The notes: a model not told the origin generated them from the letters alone. Positions 1 through 8,281 are shown, counted from the first letter of the stretch. The stretch: DNA of 64,000 nt from an uncultured Lachnospiraceae bacterium (GCA_910577015.1 CAJTKU010000001.1:372001-436000), one strand, 5' to 3'. A program made the numbers and translations.

Positions 1-439
1 TGTCCAGCAGTTCCACTCCGACAAAAATCAAGACATTTACCCCCGATTCTCCTTCGGTGACATAGAAGGCATCAGATACAGGCTTGATTTGATATATGGC
101 ATTTGTGACAATCCTCGTTATGTATCCCGACAGCCAGCGCAGGGAAAAAAACGTTACGGCTATGAATACCTTCTGTTTATAATTCCTTCGGTCTATCCTG
201 CACATGACGGTAAAAGCGGACAATACCCCTATGCTGTATGCTGCGAATGTGTTTATCTCGACCGGCACGAAATACAGAATCAGCATTGCAACAAAATATG
301 CGATTCCTATGCTGAATGCCTTTTTTCTGTTTTCCATAAACGGCTTTGCAAAATAATACAGGATATACCCTGTTCCGCTCATTGCCGCTATGGCATAAAT
401 GACAGACGCCGCCGTCATATATATATCCTTGTTTTCCAT
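1..439 (-). CDS. Sensor histidine kinase, GHKL/AgrC-like, N-terminal membrane part (cut by window edge)
   Basis: The reading frame starts at ATG 439, one base from the stop of the response regulator (tag at 440-442), and runs off the window after 146 codons. It encodes a series of hydrophobic segments. The phrases FFSLRWLS and MCRIDRRNYKQK closely resemble the same part of the complete kinase at 42665-44005, so this is its paralogue. By homology it is the membrane sensor of an AgrC/LytS-type pair and passes phosphate to the regulator directly upstream. The catalytic domain lies outside the window. The identification rests on the paralogue and on operon position. Confidence 0.8.
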   Translation of the reverse strand, partial: MENKDIYMTAASVIYAIAAMSGTGYILYYFAKPFMENRKKAFSIGIAYFVAMLILYFVPVEINTFAAYSIGVLSAFTVMCRIDRRNYKQKVFIAVTFFSLRWLSGYITRIVTNAIYQIKPVSDAFYVTEGESGVNVLIFVGVELLD

Positions 440-1162
440 CTATCTTTTCCCTTTCCTCTGGTTATACCTCAGATACTGTTTCACAAATTCGCTGTAATTC
501 TGCTTTGCCATCAGCGCCTGTCCATTTTCCAGATAGACGGTTGTTGCATCATATTTCCTGATAAACCCAAAATTCACCAAAAACGACCTGTGGGTGCGGT
601 AAAAATCATCCCCTGCTTTTTTTTCCAATTCTTTCATTTTTCCATAATATTCTATATCCGAATCCACCGTATGCAGAATCACTTTTCGGTCGTATACCTC
701 CGCATATACGATTTCCTCCAGTCTGACAGTGATATGCTGCCCTCCTGTGGTTATCATCAGACTTGGCAGTTCTTCTTTTCTGTCCGCATACTCCGGCTTC
801 TTTCTTTCCTCAAACTGTTTTACCGCATTTTGTAATACCTCTGCAAATTTCTTTTCATCAAAAGGTTTTACCAGATAATGAAATGCCCCTACATCAAATG
901 CCTGAAATACAAAATCGTCCAAAGCGCTCACAAAAATAATGATTGTGTTTTTGCTTTTTCTGCGCAGTTCCTTTGCAGTCTCCATACCGTTCTTCCCCGG
1001 CATCTGAATATCAAGCAATAGGATATCCGGCTCCCCTGCCGACATAAACAGTTCATCCCCCGACCGAAACAGTGAAAGGGCAGCATTCGGATAAAGTTTC
1101 CCTATCTTTTCCGCAAACATATCCCTGATTTCTTTATCATCGTCACATACTGCTATCCGCAT
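440..1162 (-). CDS. LytTR-family response regulator
   Basis: 240 residues. An N-terminal receiver domain has the acidic pair CDDD near residues 7-10, the phospho-acceptor Asp in LLLDIQMPG, the Ser of FVSA and the Lys of YLVKPF. The C-terminal half (about 130-240) is a LytTR DNA-binding domain with the typical YAEVYDRKVILHT and FYRTHRSFLVN strings. LytTR proteins bind direct repeats about 21 bp apart. Such a repeat pair lies upstream of this gene at 1229-1258, which suggests autoregulation. It is a close paralogue of the regulator at 44002-44775; both end with a QYLRYNQRKG-like tail. It is translated with the kinase that starts one base after its stop. Confidence 0.93.
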   Translation of the reverse strand: MRIAVCDDDKEIRDMFAEKIGKLYPNAALSLFRSGDELFMSAGEPDILLLDIQMPGKNGMETAKELRRKSKNTIIIFVSALDDFVFQAFDVGAFHYLVKPFDEKKFAEVLQNAVKQFEERKKPEYADRKEELPSLMITTGGQHITVRLEEIVYAEVYDRKVILHTVDSDIEYYGKMKELEKKAGDDFYRTHRSFLVNFGFIRKYDATTVYLENGQALMAKQNYSEFVKQYLRYNQRKGKR

Positions 1163-1190
1163 TTTCTCACTCCTTTTTTATTTTCCCGAT

Positions 1191-1258
1191 ATTATATCGG
1201 AAGGATACGGATGCCGCGATAACGGAAGTGATGTAAAACAGATATTTTCTGCTGTAAA
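1191..1258 (-). promoter_or_regulatory. Promoter -10 and LytTR-type direct-repeat operator
   Basis: Read on the minus strand, the half-sites TTTACAGCA (1250-1258) and TTTACATCA (1229-1237) are 21 bp apart. They are followed 32 bp later by TATAAT (1191-1196). The same 9-bp half-site, period and distance to -10 occur before the other LytTR operon (44844-44909) and before the FlxA-like operon (42594-42660). Binding by this or the paralogous regulator is inferred from the family's known site geometry. Confidence 0.6.
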
Positions 1259-1315
1259 TTATTTGGGATTTCCCGATTTTCCGTGTCTGTATATTCCAAG
1301 GAAAATGAACATAAA

Positions 1316-1383
1316 AAAACCTTACCAACATTCGCAGGCATTCCTAATCTGACTTATTGCCCTCGAAAGCTCAGTAAGGTTTT
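1316..1383 (-). terminator. Candidate rho-independent terminator after the spoVAF-like gene
   Basis: The minus strand reads AAAACCTTAC, then about 48 nt, then GTAAGGTTTTTTT. This gives a 10-bp stem followed by a T run just past the stop of the gene ending at 1391. The interior contains a second short pairing (CTGA/TCAG). The long loop lowers confidence. Confidence 0.45.
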
Positions 1384-1390
1384 ATATCGG

Positions 1391-2827
1391 TTATTTCCTT
1401 GCTTCCGGAAGCCTGAGCCTGAACAGCCTGTTACACAGTTTTTTCAAATTCAGGGGAAGCAGCGGATATATATAGCTTTTTTCTGACACTGTCTTGTTGG
1501 TGACAATAAACAGCAGGCAGATTACAATACCTCCTATATATCCCCATATTCCGAAAAGCCCCGTCAGTATCAATGTCAGAATCCTCATAAATTTTAAGGC
1601 ATAGCCCAACTCATAGTTTGCCTGCGTATAATTTGCTATGGCAACAAACGCCATGTACAGCATAACCTCCGCGTTAAACCATCCGCTATTGACCGAAAAT
1701 TCGCCCAGCACAAGGGCTGCCATTACGGAAAGGGGCGTACTCAGCATGTTCGGCGTATTGACGGCAGCCAGCCTCAGGCCGTCTATCGCCAGCTCCAATA
1801 TCAGAAACTGCCATATAAGGGGGATGTTTTCCGGTTCTTTCAGGATGATAAACTGAAATGCCTCGGGAATATATTCCCTGGTATTCATCAAAAGCAAAAA
1901 GGTCGGTGTCATCAGATAGGTTAAAATGGCAATCAAAAATCTGGACAGGCGCAGATAAGTTCCCGTAATAGGCGGAAAATAGTAATCATCCGCCTCTTCC
2001 ACCACATCAAAAATCGAGGTTGGCATTATCATGGCGGAAGGGGAATTATCCACTAAAATAACGATATTTCCTTCCAGTATCTGGGCAGCCGCGGTATCCG
2101 GCCTTTCTGAATACTTAAATTTCGGAAAAGGATTGTACCATCTCCTCTCATAAAGGCATTCTGCCAGACTTTCCTGATTCATGGTCAGGGCATCCACCTT
2201 GATATCACGGATTCTGTTTTTTATTTTTTCCAAAAATTTTTTATCCACCCGGGAATCCATATAGCAGACAGCTATGTCGGTTTTGGAATTTTTGCCCGCA
2301 CTCATCATTTCCACCCGAAAATCCGTACTGCGGATTCTTCTTCTGATAAGCGCCGTATTGAAAATAATGGTTTCCACAAATCCATCCTTGGAACCCCTGA
2401 GCACTTTATCTTTTTCCGGCTCACCCACGCTCCTGGCAGGATATGTTCTGGAGTCAATCAGGATTGCCTGTGTATACCCGTCGATAAACAGCACAAACAC
2501 ACCGGAAAGCAGTCCGTACAGGATTCCTTCCCAATCCTCTTTCAAGTCCACTTCCACATAAGGAACGCACTTTTTACTCATTTCATGCGCATCCTTCGGC
2601 AGTTCGTCTTCTGTCAAATCCATAAAATACTGCAGCATTTTCTGCATCAGTTCATCTTTGCAGAAGCCGTCGATAAAATACATGCAGGCATCCCGGCCCC
2701 CGACTTTTATCACCCGGTAAACGATGTCGAAGCAGGTGTCCACTGCCAGCCTTTCATTTAAATATGCCATGGTTTCCTTTAAGGAACCCGTCATTTTCCC
2801 GCTGTTGCTTTCACTTCCGTTATCCAT
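1391..2827 (-). CDS. spoVAF: GerA/SpoVAF-family spore membrane protein
   Basis: 478 residues. The long soluble N-terminal region (about 1-290) is followed by a cluster of hydrophobic segments (about 295-450) and a charged tail, the plan of GerA A-subunits and SpoVAF. The string GSKDGFVETIIFNTALIRRR is the conserved family motif (phage-like G-[ST]-[KR]-D-G-F). SpoVAF sits in the spore inner membrane and helps nutrient germinant receptors release dipicolinate. No other spoVA or ger genes are adjacent, so assignment to SpoVAF rather than a lone GerAA is by overall likeness only. The start codon is preceded by AAAAGGAG, which is also the 3' arm of a hairpin (see 2834-2878). Confidence 0.8.
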   Translation of the reverse strand: MDNGSESNSGKMTGSLKETMAYLNERLAVDTCFDIVYRVIKVGGRDACMYFIDGFCKDELMQKMLQYFMDLTEDELPKDAHEMSKKCVPYVEVDLKEDWEGILYGLLSGVFVLFIDGYTQAILIDSRTYPARSVGEPEKDKVLRGSKDGFVETIIFNTALIRRRIRSTDFRVEMMSAGKNSKTDIAVCYMDSRVDKKFLEKIKNRIRDIKVDALTMNQESLAECLYERRWYNPFPKFKYSERPDTAAAQILEGNIVILVDNSPSAMIMPTSIFDVVEEADDYYFPPITGTYLRLSRFLIAILTYLMTPTFLLLMNTREYIPEAFQFIILKEPENIPLIWQFLILELAIDGLRLAAVNTPNMLSTPLSVMAALVLGEFSVNSGWFNAEVMLYMAFVAIANYTQANYELGYALKFMRILTLILTGLFGIWGYIGGIVICLLFIVTNKTVSEKSYIYPLLPLNLKKLCNRLFRLRLPEARK

Positions 2828-2833
2828 AAAAAT

Positions 2834-2878
2834 ACTCCTTTTCCAGATTCACTAAAATTAGTTTTCCGAAAAAGGAGT
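2834..2878 (-). promoter_or_regulatory. Hairpin containing the ribosome site of the spoVAF-like gene
   Basis: On the minus strand ACTCCTTTT (2870-2878) pairs with AAAAGGAGT (2834-2842). The second arm is the Shine-Dalgarno sequence of the gene starting at 2827. It is followed by ATTTTT just before ATG. The structure could end transcripts from dut, mask the ribosome site, or both. The spoIVA start at 15092-15133 has the same design. Confidence 0.4.
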
Positions 2879-2903
2879 TAATTATGCATAAACGATATTT
2901 TGC

Positions 2904-3419
2904 TCAGATATTTGATGTGCTGCCGAAACCACCGTTTCTGACGCTCTCTGCCTCATCATCCACTGTAATGCCGTATTCTACGAATATTCCCTGCATGAAT
3001 CCGGTTCCTGCCCCGATTTCCAAAGTTTTTCCTTCATTGGAATCGTTGGTTATCTTTGCAAATATATGCCCTTCATTGTCTGAAAAATAATAGTCGCTGT
3101 CTATAATGCCGACTGTATTATTCAGCTGCAGTCTGTACTTGAAACCCAATCCGCTTCGGGGATACAGTTTCAGCACCCAGCCTTCTTCCATTTTCACCCG
3201 GATTCCCGTAGGCACTTTGATGCTGCTGCCCGGCGGCAGGGAAAAAGAAAACGGTGCAAAAAAATCATAACCGGCGCTTCCCTTGGTCGCCCGCTTCGGA
3301 AGTTCTATGGAATCATAGATATCCCTGCTGTCCTCCTGCGTATATTCCGGAAAATCTTCCTTCATCGCCTGTATAAAATTTTCCGGGCTGACTTTATAAA
3401 ACTGTGCTATTCTCTGCAT
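2904..3419 (-). CDS. dut: dUTP diphosphatase
   Basis: 171 residues from the ATG at 3419, which has AGGGGAT upstream; an in-frame TTG two codons earlier is less likely. The trimeric dUTPase motifs are present in order: SAGYDFFAP (motif 1), PRSGLGFK (2), GIIDSDY (3), GTGFMQGIF (4) and RNGGFGST (5). The last two deviate slightly from the usual RIAQ and RGxGGFGST. The enzyme hydrolyses dUTP to dUMP, which limits uracil in DNA and feeds thymidylate synthesis. It overlaps nrdG by 13 bp, so ribonucleotide reduction and dUTP clean-up share a transcript. The N-terminal ~45 residues form an extra helical region before motif 1. Confidence 0.92.
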   Translation of the reverse strand: MQRIAQFYKVSPENFIQAMKEDFPEYTQEDSRDIYDSIELPKRATKGSAGYDFFAPFSFSLPPGSSIKVPTGIRVKMEEGWVLKLYPRSGLGFKYRLQLNNTVGIIDSDYYFSDNEGHIFAKITNDSNEGKTLEIGAGTGFMQGIFVEYGITVDDEAESVRNGGFGSTSNI

Positions 3420-3970
3420 AAACAATCCCCTTGTATCTGTCTTTCTGTCTCTGTATTGGCGTAGTCCGGGGCGTGAAGCACCGGGACTGCCGAATTCTTA
3501 TTTTCAGGCGCCAATGATTTTTTCACATCAATCACCCTCTGGTTTTTGCTGCCCTTCCATAAAAGCTTGGTATCCATCTCCTCAATATGAAATTCCCCGT
3601 CTACCACCACATCCACGTATTTCATGACCGGATATTCAAAGATATCTTCCCACGAATCTCCCGTATACATCCAGATGGTCTTATCAGGATACTTTTCTTT
3701 TATCTCTTCCATCAGGTTTCTGACATCAAAGCGGTTTGCCGGATGCAGCGGGTCCCCGCCAGAAAAGGTTATGCCGGATATATAATTCTTGTCAAGCTGG
3801 TCAAAGATTTCCTGCTTGGCGGCATCATCAAATAAAAGTCCCCCGTTAGGGTCCCATGTAATCGGATTCTGACATTTTTCACAGCAGTGGGAACAGCCTG
3901 CCACCCATAGCACTACCCTGAGGCCGTCCCCGTTAAGCATGTCATCCTTCGTTATATTATGGTATCTCAT
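3407..3970 (-). CDS. nrdG: Anaerobic ribonucleotide reductase activating enzyme
   Basis: 187 residues. The start at 3970 is chosen because it follows the nrdD stop by a few bases and gives the usual N-terminus MRYHNITKDDMLNG. The radical-SAM cluster motif CSHCCEKC (CxxxCxxC) lies at about residues 26-33, followed by TFSGGDPL, the SAM-binding glycine region. NrdG uses a 4Fe-4S cluster and S-adenosylmethionine to place the glycyl radical on NrdD. The C-terminal ~35 residues after the RVIDVKKSL region look like a short lineage-specific tail. Confidence 0.95.
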   Translation of the reverse strand: MRYHNITKDDMLNGDGLRVVLWVAGCSHCCEKCQNPITWDPNGGLLFDDAAKQEIFDQLDKNYISGITFSGGDPLHPANRFDVRNLMEEIKEKYPDKTIWMYTGDSWEDIFEYPVMKYVDVVVDGEFHIEEMDTKLLWKGSKNQRVIDVKKSLAPENKNSAVPVLHAPDYANTETERQIQGDCLCRE

Positions 3971-3974
3971 GGCC

Positions 3975-6164
3975 TTACATACTTTTCCTTTCTGCGATTT
4001 CTGCCATTTTGGCATCGTTCAGCCTGGTATCCCCATGCACCCTGGAATAGGACAGATATCCGTTCATACGGTCAATCTTGGTCAGATTGCGGCTGCCACA
4101 CTTGGGACAGACATCCATCTCCAGTTCCTGATGCCCGCAGTCGTCACAGTATGCAAGCGACAGATTGACGCCCTCATAAAAGCCCATGTCCATGGCCCTG
4201 CGAATCAGCGTCTTGATTGCCTCCATATTGTAATCGATGGGATATTTCACATACTGTATCTTACCGCCGTTGCTCAGGTTCCAGAAACGCTCCTCCAAAT
4301 CCTGCTTCTGAATGGGAGTGATATCCTCCGTCACATGGCAGTGGAAAGAATTGCTTACATACTCCCTGTCCGATACGCCTTCCACAATGCCGTATTTATT
4401 TCTGAACTGCTTTATCTGCAATCCGCAGAGGTTTTCGGCAGGCGTCCCGTAAATCGCATACAGGTTGCCGTCGGCTTCCTTAAATTCGTTGACCTTGGCG
4501 TTGATATGCTCCATGACTTCCACTGCAAACTTCCCGTCCTCCACAAGGGATTTGCCGTTGTACAACTCCTGCAGCTCATTTAACGCCGTAATGCCAAAGC
4601 TTGCCGTGGCTGCTTTCAACAAAGGCTTTATTTTATCCGAAAGTTTCAGATGACCGCCTAAAAAACCGCCCTCGCAGTATGCCAGCGGGTTGGTGGAGGC
4701 ACGCATTTCCCCCAGATAGGCATAAGTCCTGATATGGAGCTGCCTGATTAACTGCAGGTAATAATCCAAAACCTCATAAAAATCCCTGCTCTCCTGCCTT
4801 GCCTTTGCCAAAATCATCGGGAGGTGAAGGGAAACTGCGCCTACATTGAAGCGACCCACAAAAACAGGCGTATCTTTATCATCGGCAGGATGCATTCCGC
4901 CTCTTTCATACCACGGGGATAAAAACGCCCTGCAGCCCATGGGAGAAATAATCTTGCCATACTGTTTATAAATACTTGCCACATATCCTTTTCCGGTCAG
5001 GCTCAGCCAATCGGGATACATGGTTTTTGACGAACATTCCACACCGGCCTCAAAAACATCTTCAAGGGGCTTTCCCGGCCCATGCAGGTTTTCATCGTAT
5101 AAGAATACAATCTTCGGAAACAGCACCGGCTTTTTGTGCTCTTTTTTCCCTTGTCCGCGCATTCTCACATGCAGCATGGAAATGGTGGCAAGCTTTGCAA
5201 AACGTCCCGTTCCCGTACCTGCCGTAACGGTAATGAAAGGATAATCACCACGGCTGCTGGCTACGGTATTGAATTTGTATTCCCAGCCCTGGAAACCCTG
5301 TTCATACTCCCGCACAACATCATCATAGGCTTCTTTTTCTGCCGCCTCCCTGTCAATGCCCAGACGTTCATATTTTTCTATATATTTTTGATAGGACTTT
5401 TCAGCATACGGTTCCAGTATATTGTCCACACTGGGTACGGTAAATCCGCCGTACTGCTGACTGGCAGCGCTTAACACAATGTCGCCAATTACATCGAAAG
5501 CCACGTCCAGTGACTTTGGCTCATTATACCAGATATTTCCCATCTCGAAGCCGCCCGACAATACATGCTCCACATCAAACAGACAGCAGTTCATGGTATC
5601 CCGCCTTGCCGACATGTCATGTACATAGATATAGCCGTCGCGACAGGCCTGTATCTCTTCCGTAGTCATAAAAAACTTCTGGTACAATTCTTTGTTTAAC
5701 TGATTAAAAATAAGGCTTCTTTTTGTGGAAACCAGCGCCGAATCCGTATTGGCATTCTCTTTGTCCCCGATGTACATGATGGACTGGCTCTTTTTGTAGA
5801 CATCATCCAGCATTCGGACAAAATCCTGCTTATAATTGCGGTAATCCCTGTAGCTTTTTGCTACAATGGGCTTCACCTGCTCCAAAGCGCTCTCCACAAT
5901 ATTATGCATCACGGGGATGGGAATTTCTTCCTGCCCCAGCTCGTCCACTTTCTCCACTACATACTGGCAGATATGGCGCTTTTCTTCCTCAGTAAATTTG
6001 GTAAGAGCCCGGTATGCACTCTTACCCACCGCGTCTACCACCTTTTGTACATTAAAGTTTTCCCGGCTGCCGTCTTTTTTAATGACCCTTACATTACGTG
6101 CCGTCTTGTATGCTTTGCCATAATCAACGGTATCCGTCCCCAGTTCTTCCACCTCTATGCTCAT
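3975..6164 (-). CDS. nrdD: Anaerobic ribonucleoside-triphosphate reductase, class III
   Basis: 729 residues. The N-terminal ATP-cone (VRVIKKDGSRENFN, about residues 25-110) gives allosteric control. The large barrel domain follows. The C-terminus holds the zinc knuckle CDDCG...CPKCG and the glycyl-radical loop DRMNGYLSYSR near residue 700, where the Gly carries the radical. It makes dNTPs from NTPs without oxygen, which fits a strict anaerobe. It heads the nrdD-nrdG-dut operon. It has its own promoter (6261-6289) and two NrdR-like boxes between the promoter and the start, with AGGAGGAG before ATG. Confidence 0.97.
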   Translation of the reverse strand: MSIEVEELGTDTVDYGKAYKTARNVRVIKKDGSRENFNVQKVVDAVGKSAYRALTKFTEEEKRHICQYVVEKVDELGQEEIPIPVMHNIVESALEQVKPIVAKSYRDYRNYKQDFVRMLDDVYKKSQSIMYIGDKENANTDSALVSTKRSLIFNQLNKELYQKFFMTTEEIQACRDGYIYVHDMSARRDTMNCCLFDVEHVLSGGFEMGNIWYNEPKSLDVAFDVIGDIVLSAASQQYGGFTVPSVDNILEPYAEKSYQKYIEKYERLGIDREAAEKEAYDDVVREYEQGFQGWEYKFNTVASSRGDYPFITVTAGTGTGRFAKLATISMLHVRMRGQGKKEHKKPVLFPKIVFLYDENLHGPGKPLEDVFEAGVECSSKTMYPDWLSLTGKGYVASIYKQYGKIISPMGCRAFLSPWYERGGMHPADDKDTPVFVGRFNVGAVSLHLPMILAKARQESRDFYEVLDYYLQLIRQLHIRTYAYLGEMRASTNPLAYCEGGFLGGHLKLSDKIKPLLKAATASFGITALNELQELYNGKSLVEDGKFAVEVMEHINAKVNEFKEADGNLYAIYGTPAENLCGLQIKQFRNKYGIVEGVSDREYVSNSFHCHVTEDITPIQKQDLEERFWNLSNGGKIQYVKYPIDYNMEAIKTLIRRAMDMGFYEGVNLSLAYCDDCGHQELEMDVCPKCGSRNLTKIDRMNGYLSYSRVHGDTRLNDAKMAEIAERKSM

Positions 6165-6204
6165 TTTGACTCCTCCTGATAATTCCTGACGTTTATGTCA
6201 CAAT

Positions 6205-6251
6205 CTACCATATATTGTATAATACCTTTCCATACAATCCATATTTTGTGG
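6205..6251 (-). promoter_or_regulatory. Paired NrdR-type boxes before nrdD
   Basis: Two related boxes, with cores CCATATATTGT (from 6208) and CCATATTTTGT (from 6239) on the plus strand, are exactly 31 bp apart. NrdR is known to bind pairs of imperfect ACACwATATATwGTGT boxes separated by about three helical turns. Their place, between the -10 box and the nrdD start, suits repression. The nrdR gene is not in this window. Confidence 0.7.
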
Positions 6252-6260
6252 CGTATATTC

Positions 6261-6289
6261 AGTATAAGAAAACCGGCAGAAAAAGTCAA
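6261..6289 (-). promoter_or_regulatory. nrdD promoter
   Basis: The minus strand reads TTGACT (6284-6289), a 17-bp spacer, and TATACT (6261-6266). This near-consensus vegetative promoter lies about 100 bp before nrdD. The spacer carries CTGCCGG, one arm of an inverted repeat whose other arm lies just past the WYL gene stop (6346-6357). Confidence 0.8.
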
Positions 6290-6360
6290 TGAAAGCATAC
6301 AATAAATATAGACAAAAAAATCTTCCTATTTTTGTATCTTTTTTCTTCTGCCGGTTTCCG

Positions 6361-7350
6361 TTATTCCTGTTTCTCCAAAATGGCCCGCAGCCATTCCTTA
6401 TATTTTTCCCTTACATCCAAAGGCGAGACAATTTTTACTCCGCTGCCGAGTCCGGCAAGCCAGCCGAAAAACTGTCCGCTCACCACTGCCCTAAGCCGCA
6501 CTGTAAATCCGCCGTCTTCCGTCTTTTTTATGCCTGTTTCCTTTCCGAACCGGTCCAGCACCACTCCAACCAACTGCTTTTCACAATGCAGAACCACTGT
6601 TTCTTCTTCACCGCCAAACATGCCGAAAGTCTGCTTGGTATATTCTGCCGGGTTTATCTTTTCAAATTGTCCTCGGCCTTCACGTTCTTCCTTTAAGAGT
6701 CCCACATCTCCCATCTTGTCCACACGGTAATGCTTGATGCGTCCTGCTTCCCCGTCAAAAGCCGCAAGATAGTAATTTTCATCCTCCCATATCAACGCCC
6801 ACGGACTGACCTGATACCGGTTTCCTTCTTTTCTGGGCTTTAACTCTTTTTCCAAATCCCATTCCAGATAAATAAAAGATATTCTGACATTTTCATCTAT
6901 TGCCCTGTATATGGTGTCCACATTATAGTAAATTCTTTCATTTTCTGTCTTGACGCGCCCTGCCACATACACCTGCCGGTGGAGCTGTACCGCCTGATGC
7001 CTGCTTGCCATCTTCTCCAGTTTTTTAATCAGCTCCCTGGACTTTTTAACCGTCATGAACCGGGAAGCCTGCACCGCGTCCACGAGAAGTTTCAGCTCCG
7101 CAAGTTCAAATTCCCTGCTGGCAAGATAATATCCACCGCCTACCCTTCCTTTTTTCTGGATAATATCATAACCATAATCCACAAGACATGCCATATCATT
7201 ATAAATGCTTTTTCTCTCTGAACTGATACCGTTTTCCGCAAGTCTTCCGATAATCTCCTGTGTGCTTAAAACATGCTCCTCATCCGTATTTTCCTCCAGC
7301 ATCTTCACGATATAAAACAGTTTCAGCTTCTGGTTAACCGACTTTGCCAT
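6361..7350 (-). CDS. WYL-domain transcriptional regulator (HTH_11 + WYL)
   Basis: 329 residues. Residues 1-70 form a DeoR-like winged helix (TQEIIGRLAENGISSERKSIYND). From about 140 to 230 a WYL domain carries RISFIYLEW and SPWALIWEDENYYLAAFD, the variant of the WYL motif region. A C-terminal extension follows. WYL proteins sense nucleotides or nucleic-acid ligands and control stress and defence genes in many bacteria. The start abuts the stop of the phosphatase gene at 7351, so the two are probably co-transcribed. The target genes cannot be read from the sequence. Confidence 0.88.
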   Translation of the reverse strand: MAKSVNQKLKLFYIVKMLEENTDEEHVLSTQEIIGRLAENGISSERKSIYNDMACLVDYGYDIIQKKGRVGGGYYLASREFELAELKLLVDAVQASRFMTVKKSRELIKKLEKMASRHQAVQLHRQVYVAGRVKTENERIYYNVDTIYRAIDENVRISFIYLEWDLEKELKPRKEGNRYQVSPWALIWEDENYYLAAFDGEAGRIKHYRVDKMGDVGLLKEEREGRGQFEKINPAEYTKQTFGMFGGEEETVVLHCEKQLVGVVLDRFGKETGIKKTEDGGFTVRLRAVVSGQFFGWLAGLGSGVKIVSPLDVREKYKEWLRAILEKQE

Positions 7351-8040
7351 CTATCCCTCCACAATAGGAAGCACTTCCCCCAAATGCTTTATCACATAAT
7401 CCGTTGTCACTTCCGTATGGTTTACTTCCCCAGCCGGATTGTACCAACAGCAGACAATACCGGCATTATTTCCACCCCGCATGTCGCTGCTCAGGGAATC
7501 CCCTACAATTAATATCCTGTTCCTGTCAACCCCGGGTATTGCTTCAAACACCCTGTCAAAAAAAGCCCTCTGGGGTTTGGGTGCGCCTACCTGTTCCGAG
7601 ATGAATACATTGTCCATAACACTGAAAAAACCGGCTGCTTTCAGCTTTTGCATCTGCGTCGCCGCAACACCGTTTGTCACCACAAACTGCCGGCATTTTC
7701 CTTTTAACGCTTTACAGACCTCCAAAGAATTGTCCCTGTACTGATATACCTGTCCGAGGTTTTCCTCATAATGGTTTTGAAAGGTTAATACATCTTTGGC
7801 TGAAAATCCGCATTTTTCAAAAAATTCATGAAAACGGCCTGTCAAAAGCTGCTCTTTGCCGATTTCTCCCCTCTCCAGCCTCTGCCACCAATCTACGTTG
7901 ATTTTGTCGTACCTCTCCACCAGTTCGTCAGTCGGGGCAATCCCGATTTCCTCCAGACATTTACAAAGGGAAATACGCTGGGAATACTTAAAGTCCAGCA
8001 ATGTTCCGTCCACATCCCAAAGTACCGCATCAAACCGCAT
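7351..8040 (-). CDS. HAD-family phosphatase, YjjG/pyrimidine-nucleotidase type
   Basis: 229 residues from ATG 8040, which is preceded by GGAGGAAG. HAD motif I is DVDGTLLD (nucleophile Asp in WDVDGT), motif II is VVTNG, the motif III Lys is in GAPKPQ and motif IV is GDSLSSD. The cap region WWQRLERGEIGKEQLL resembles YjjG/YfnB noncanonical pyrimidine nucleotidases, which remove phosphate from dUMP-like or damaged nucleotides. The exact substrate is not shown. A longer in-frame reading upstream would run through a terminator and is not used. Confidence 0.87.
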   Translation of the reverse strand: MRFDAVLWDVDGTLLDFKYSQRISLCKCLEEIGIAPTDELVERYDKINVDWWQRLERGEIGKEQLLTGRFHEFFEKCGFSAKDVLTFQNHYEENLGQVYQYRDNSLEVCKALKGKCRQFVVTNGVAATQMQKLKAAGFFSVMDNVFISEQVGAPKPQRAFFDRVFEAIPGVDRNRILIVGDSLSSDMRGGNNAGIVCCWYNPAGEVNHTEVTTDYVIKHLGEVLPIVEG

Positions 8041-8053
8041 GTTTCTTCCTCCG

Positions 8054-8080
8054 AAAAAAAGTGCCGTTGTCACGGCACTT
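8054..8080 (-). terminator. Rho-independent terminator after the 48-residue membrane protein
   Basis: On the minus strand a 9-bp stem AAGTGCCGT/ACGGCACTT with loop GACA is followed by TTTTTTT. It lies between the small gene (stop at 8106) and the phosphatase start (8040). Confidence 0.85.
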
Positions 8081-8105
8081 ATCGTAATCTTTCCCCCGGT
8101 TGCTC

Positions 8106-8252
8106 TTACGCCTCGCTTTCCGGGGCTGCTGCATCTTTCAAATTCTTTTTCTTCCGCATGGTAATACCCGCAAAAATACCGAATCCTGCAATTGCAGCCA
8201 TAATGAAAAACAACAACACATAACTCAAAAATGAATTGATAAAAGCTATCAT
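8106..8252 (-). CDS. Small single-span membrane protein (48 residues), unknown function
   Basis: Starts MIAFINSFLSYVLLFF and ends with TMRKKKNLKDAAAPESEA. One hydrophobic helix (about residues 5-31) is followed by a positively charged stretch and an acidic end, so the C-terminus is expected in the cytoplasm. The ribosome site GGTGGCGGAG is 4 bases before ATG, and a strong terminator follows the stop. Between the two neighbouring genes this is the only sizeable frame with these signals. It is likely translated, but I do not recognise a named family. Confidence 0.7.
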   Translation of the reverse strand: MIAFINSFLSYVLLFFIMAAIAGFGIFAGITMRKKKNLKDAAAPESEA

Positions 8253-8281
8253 GCTCTCCGCCACCTTTCTGATTCCTTTTA

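Noticed and set aside
89..835. A 248-codon plus-strand frame opposite the LytTR regulator
   Set aside because: It is antisense to a clearly real response regulator, has no recognisable domain and a composition typical of an opposite-strand shadow.
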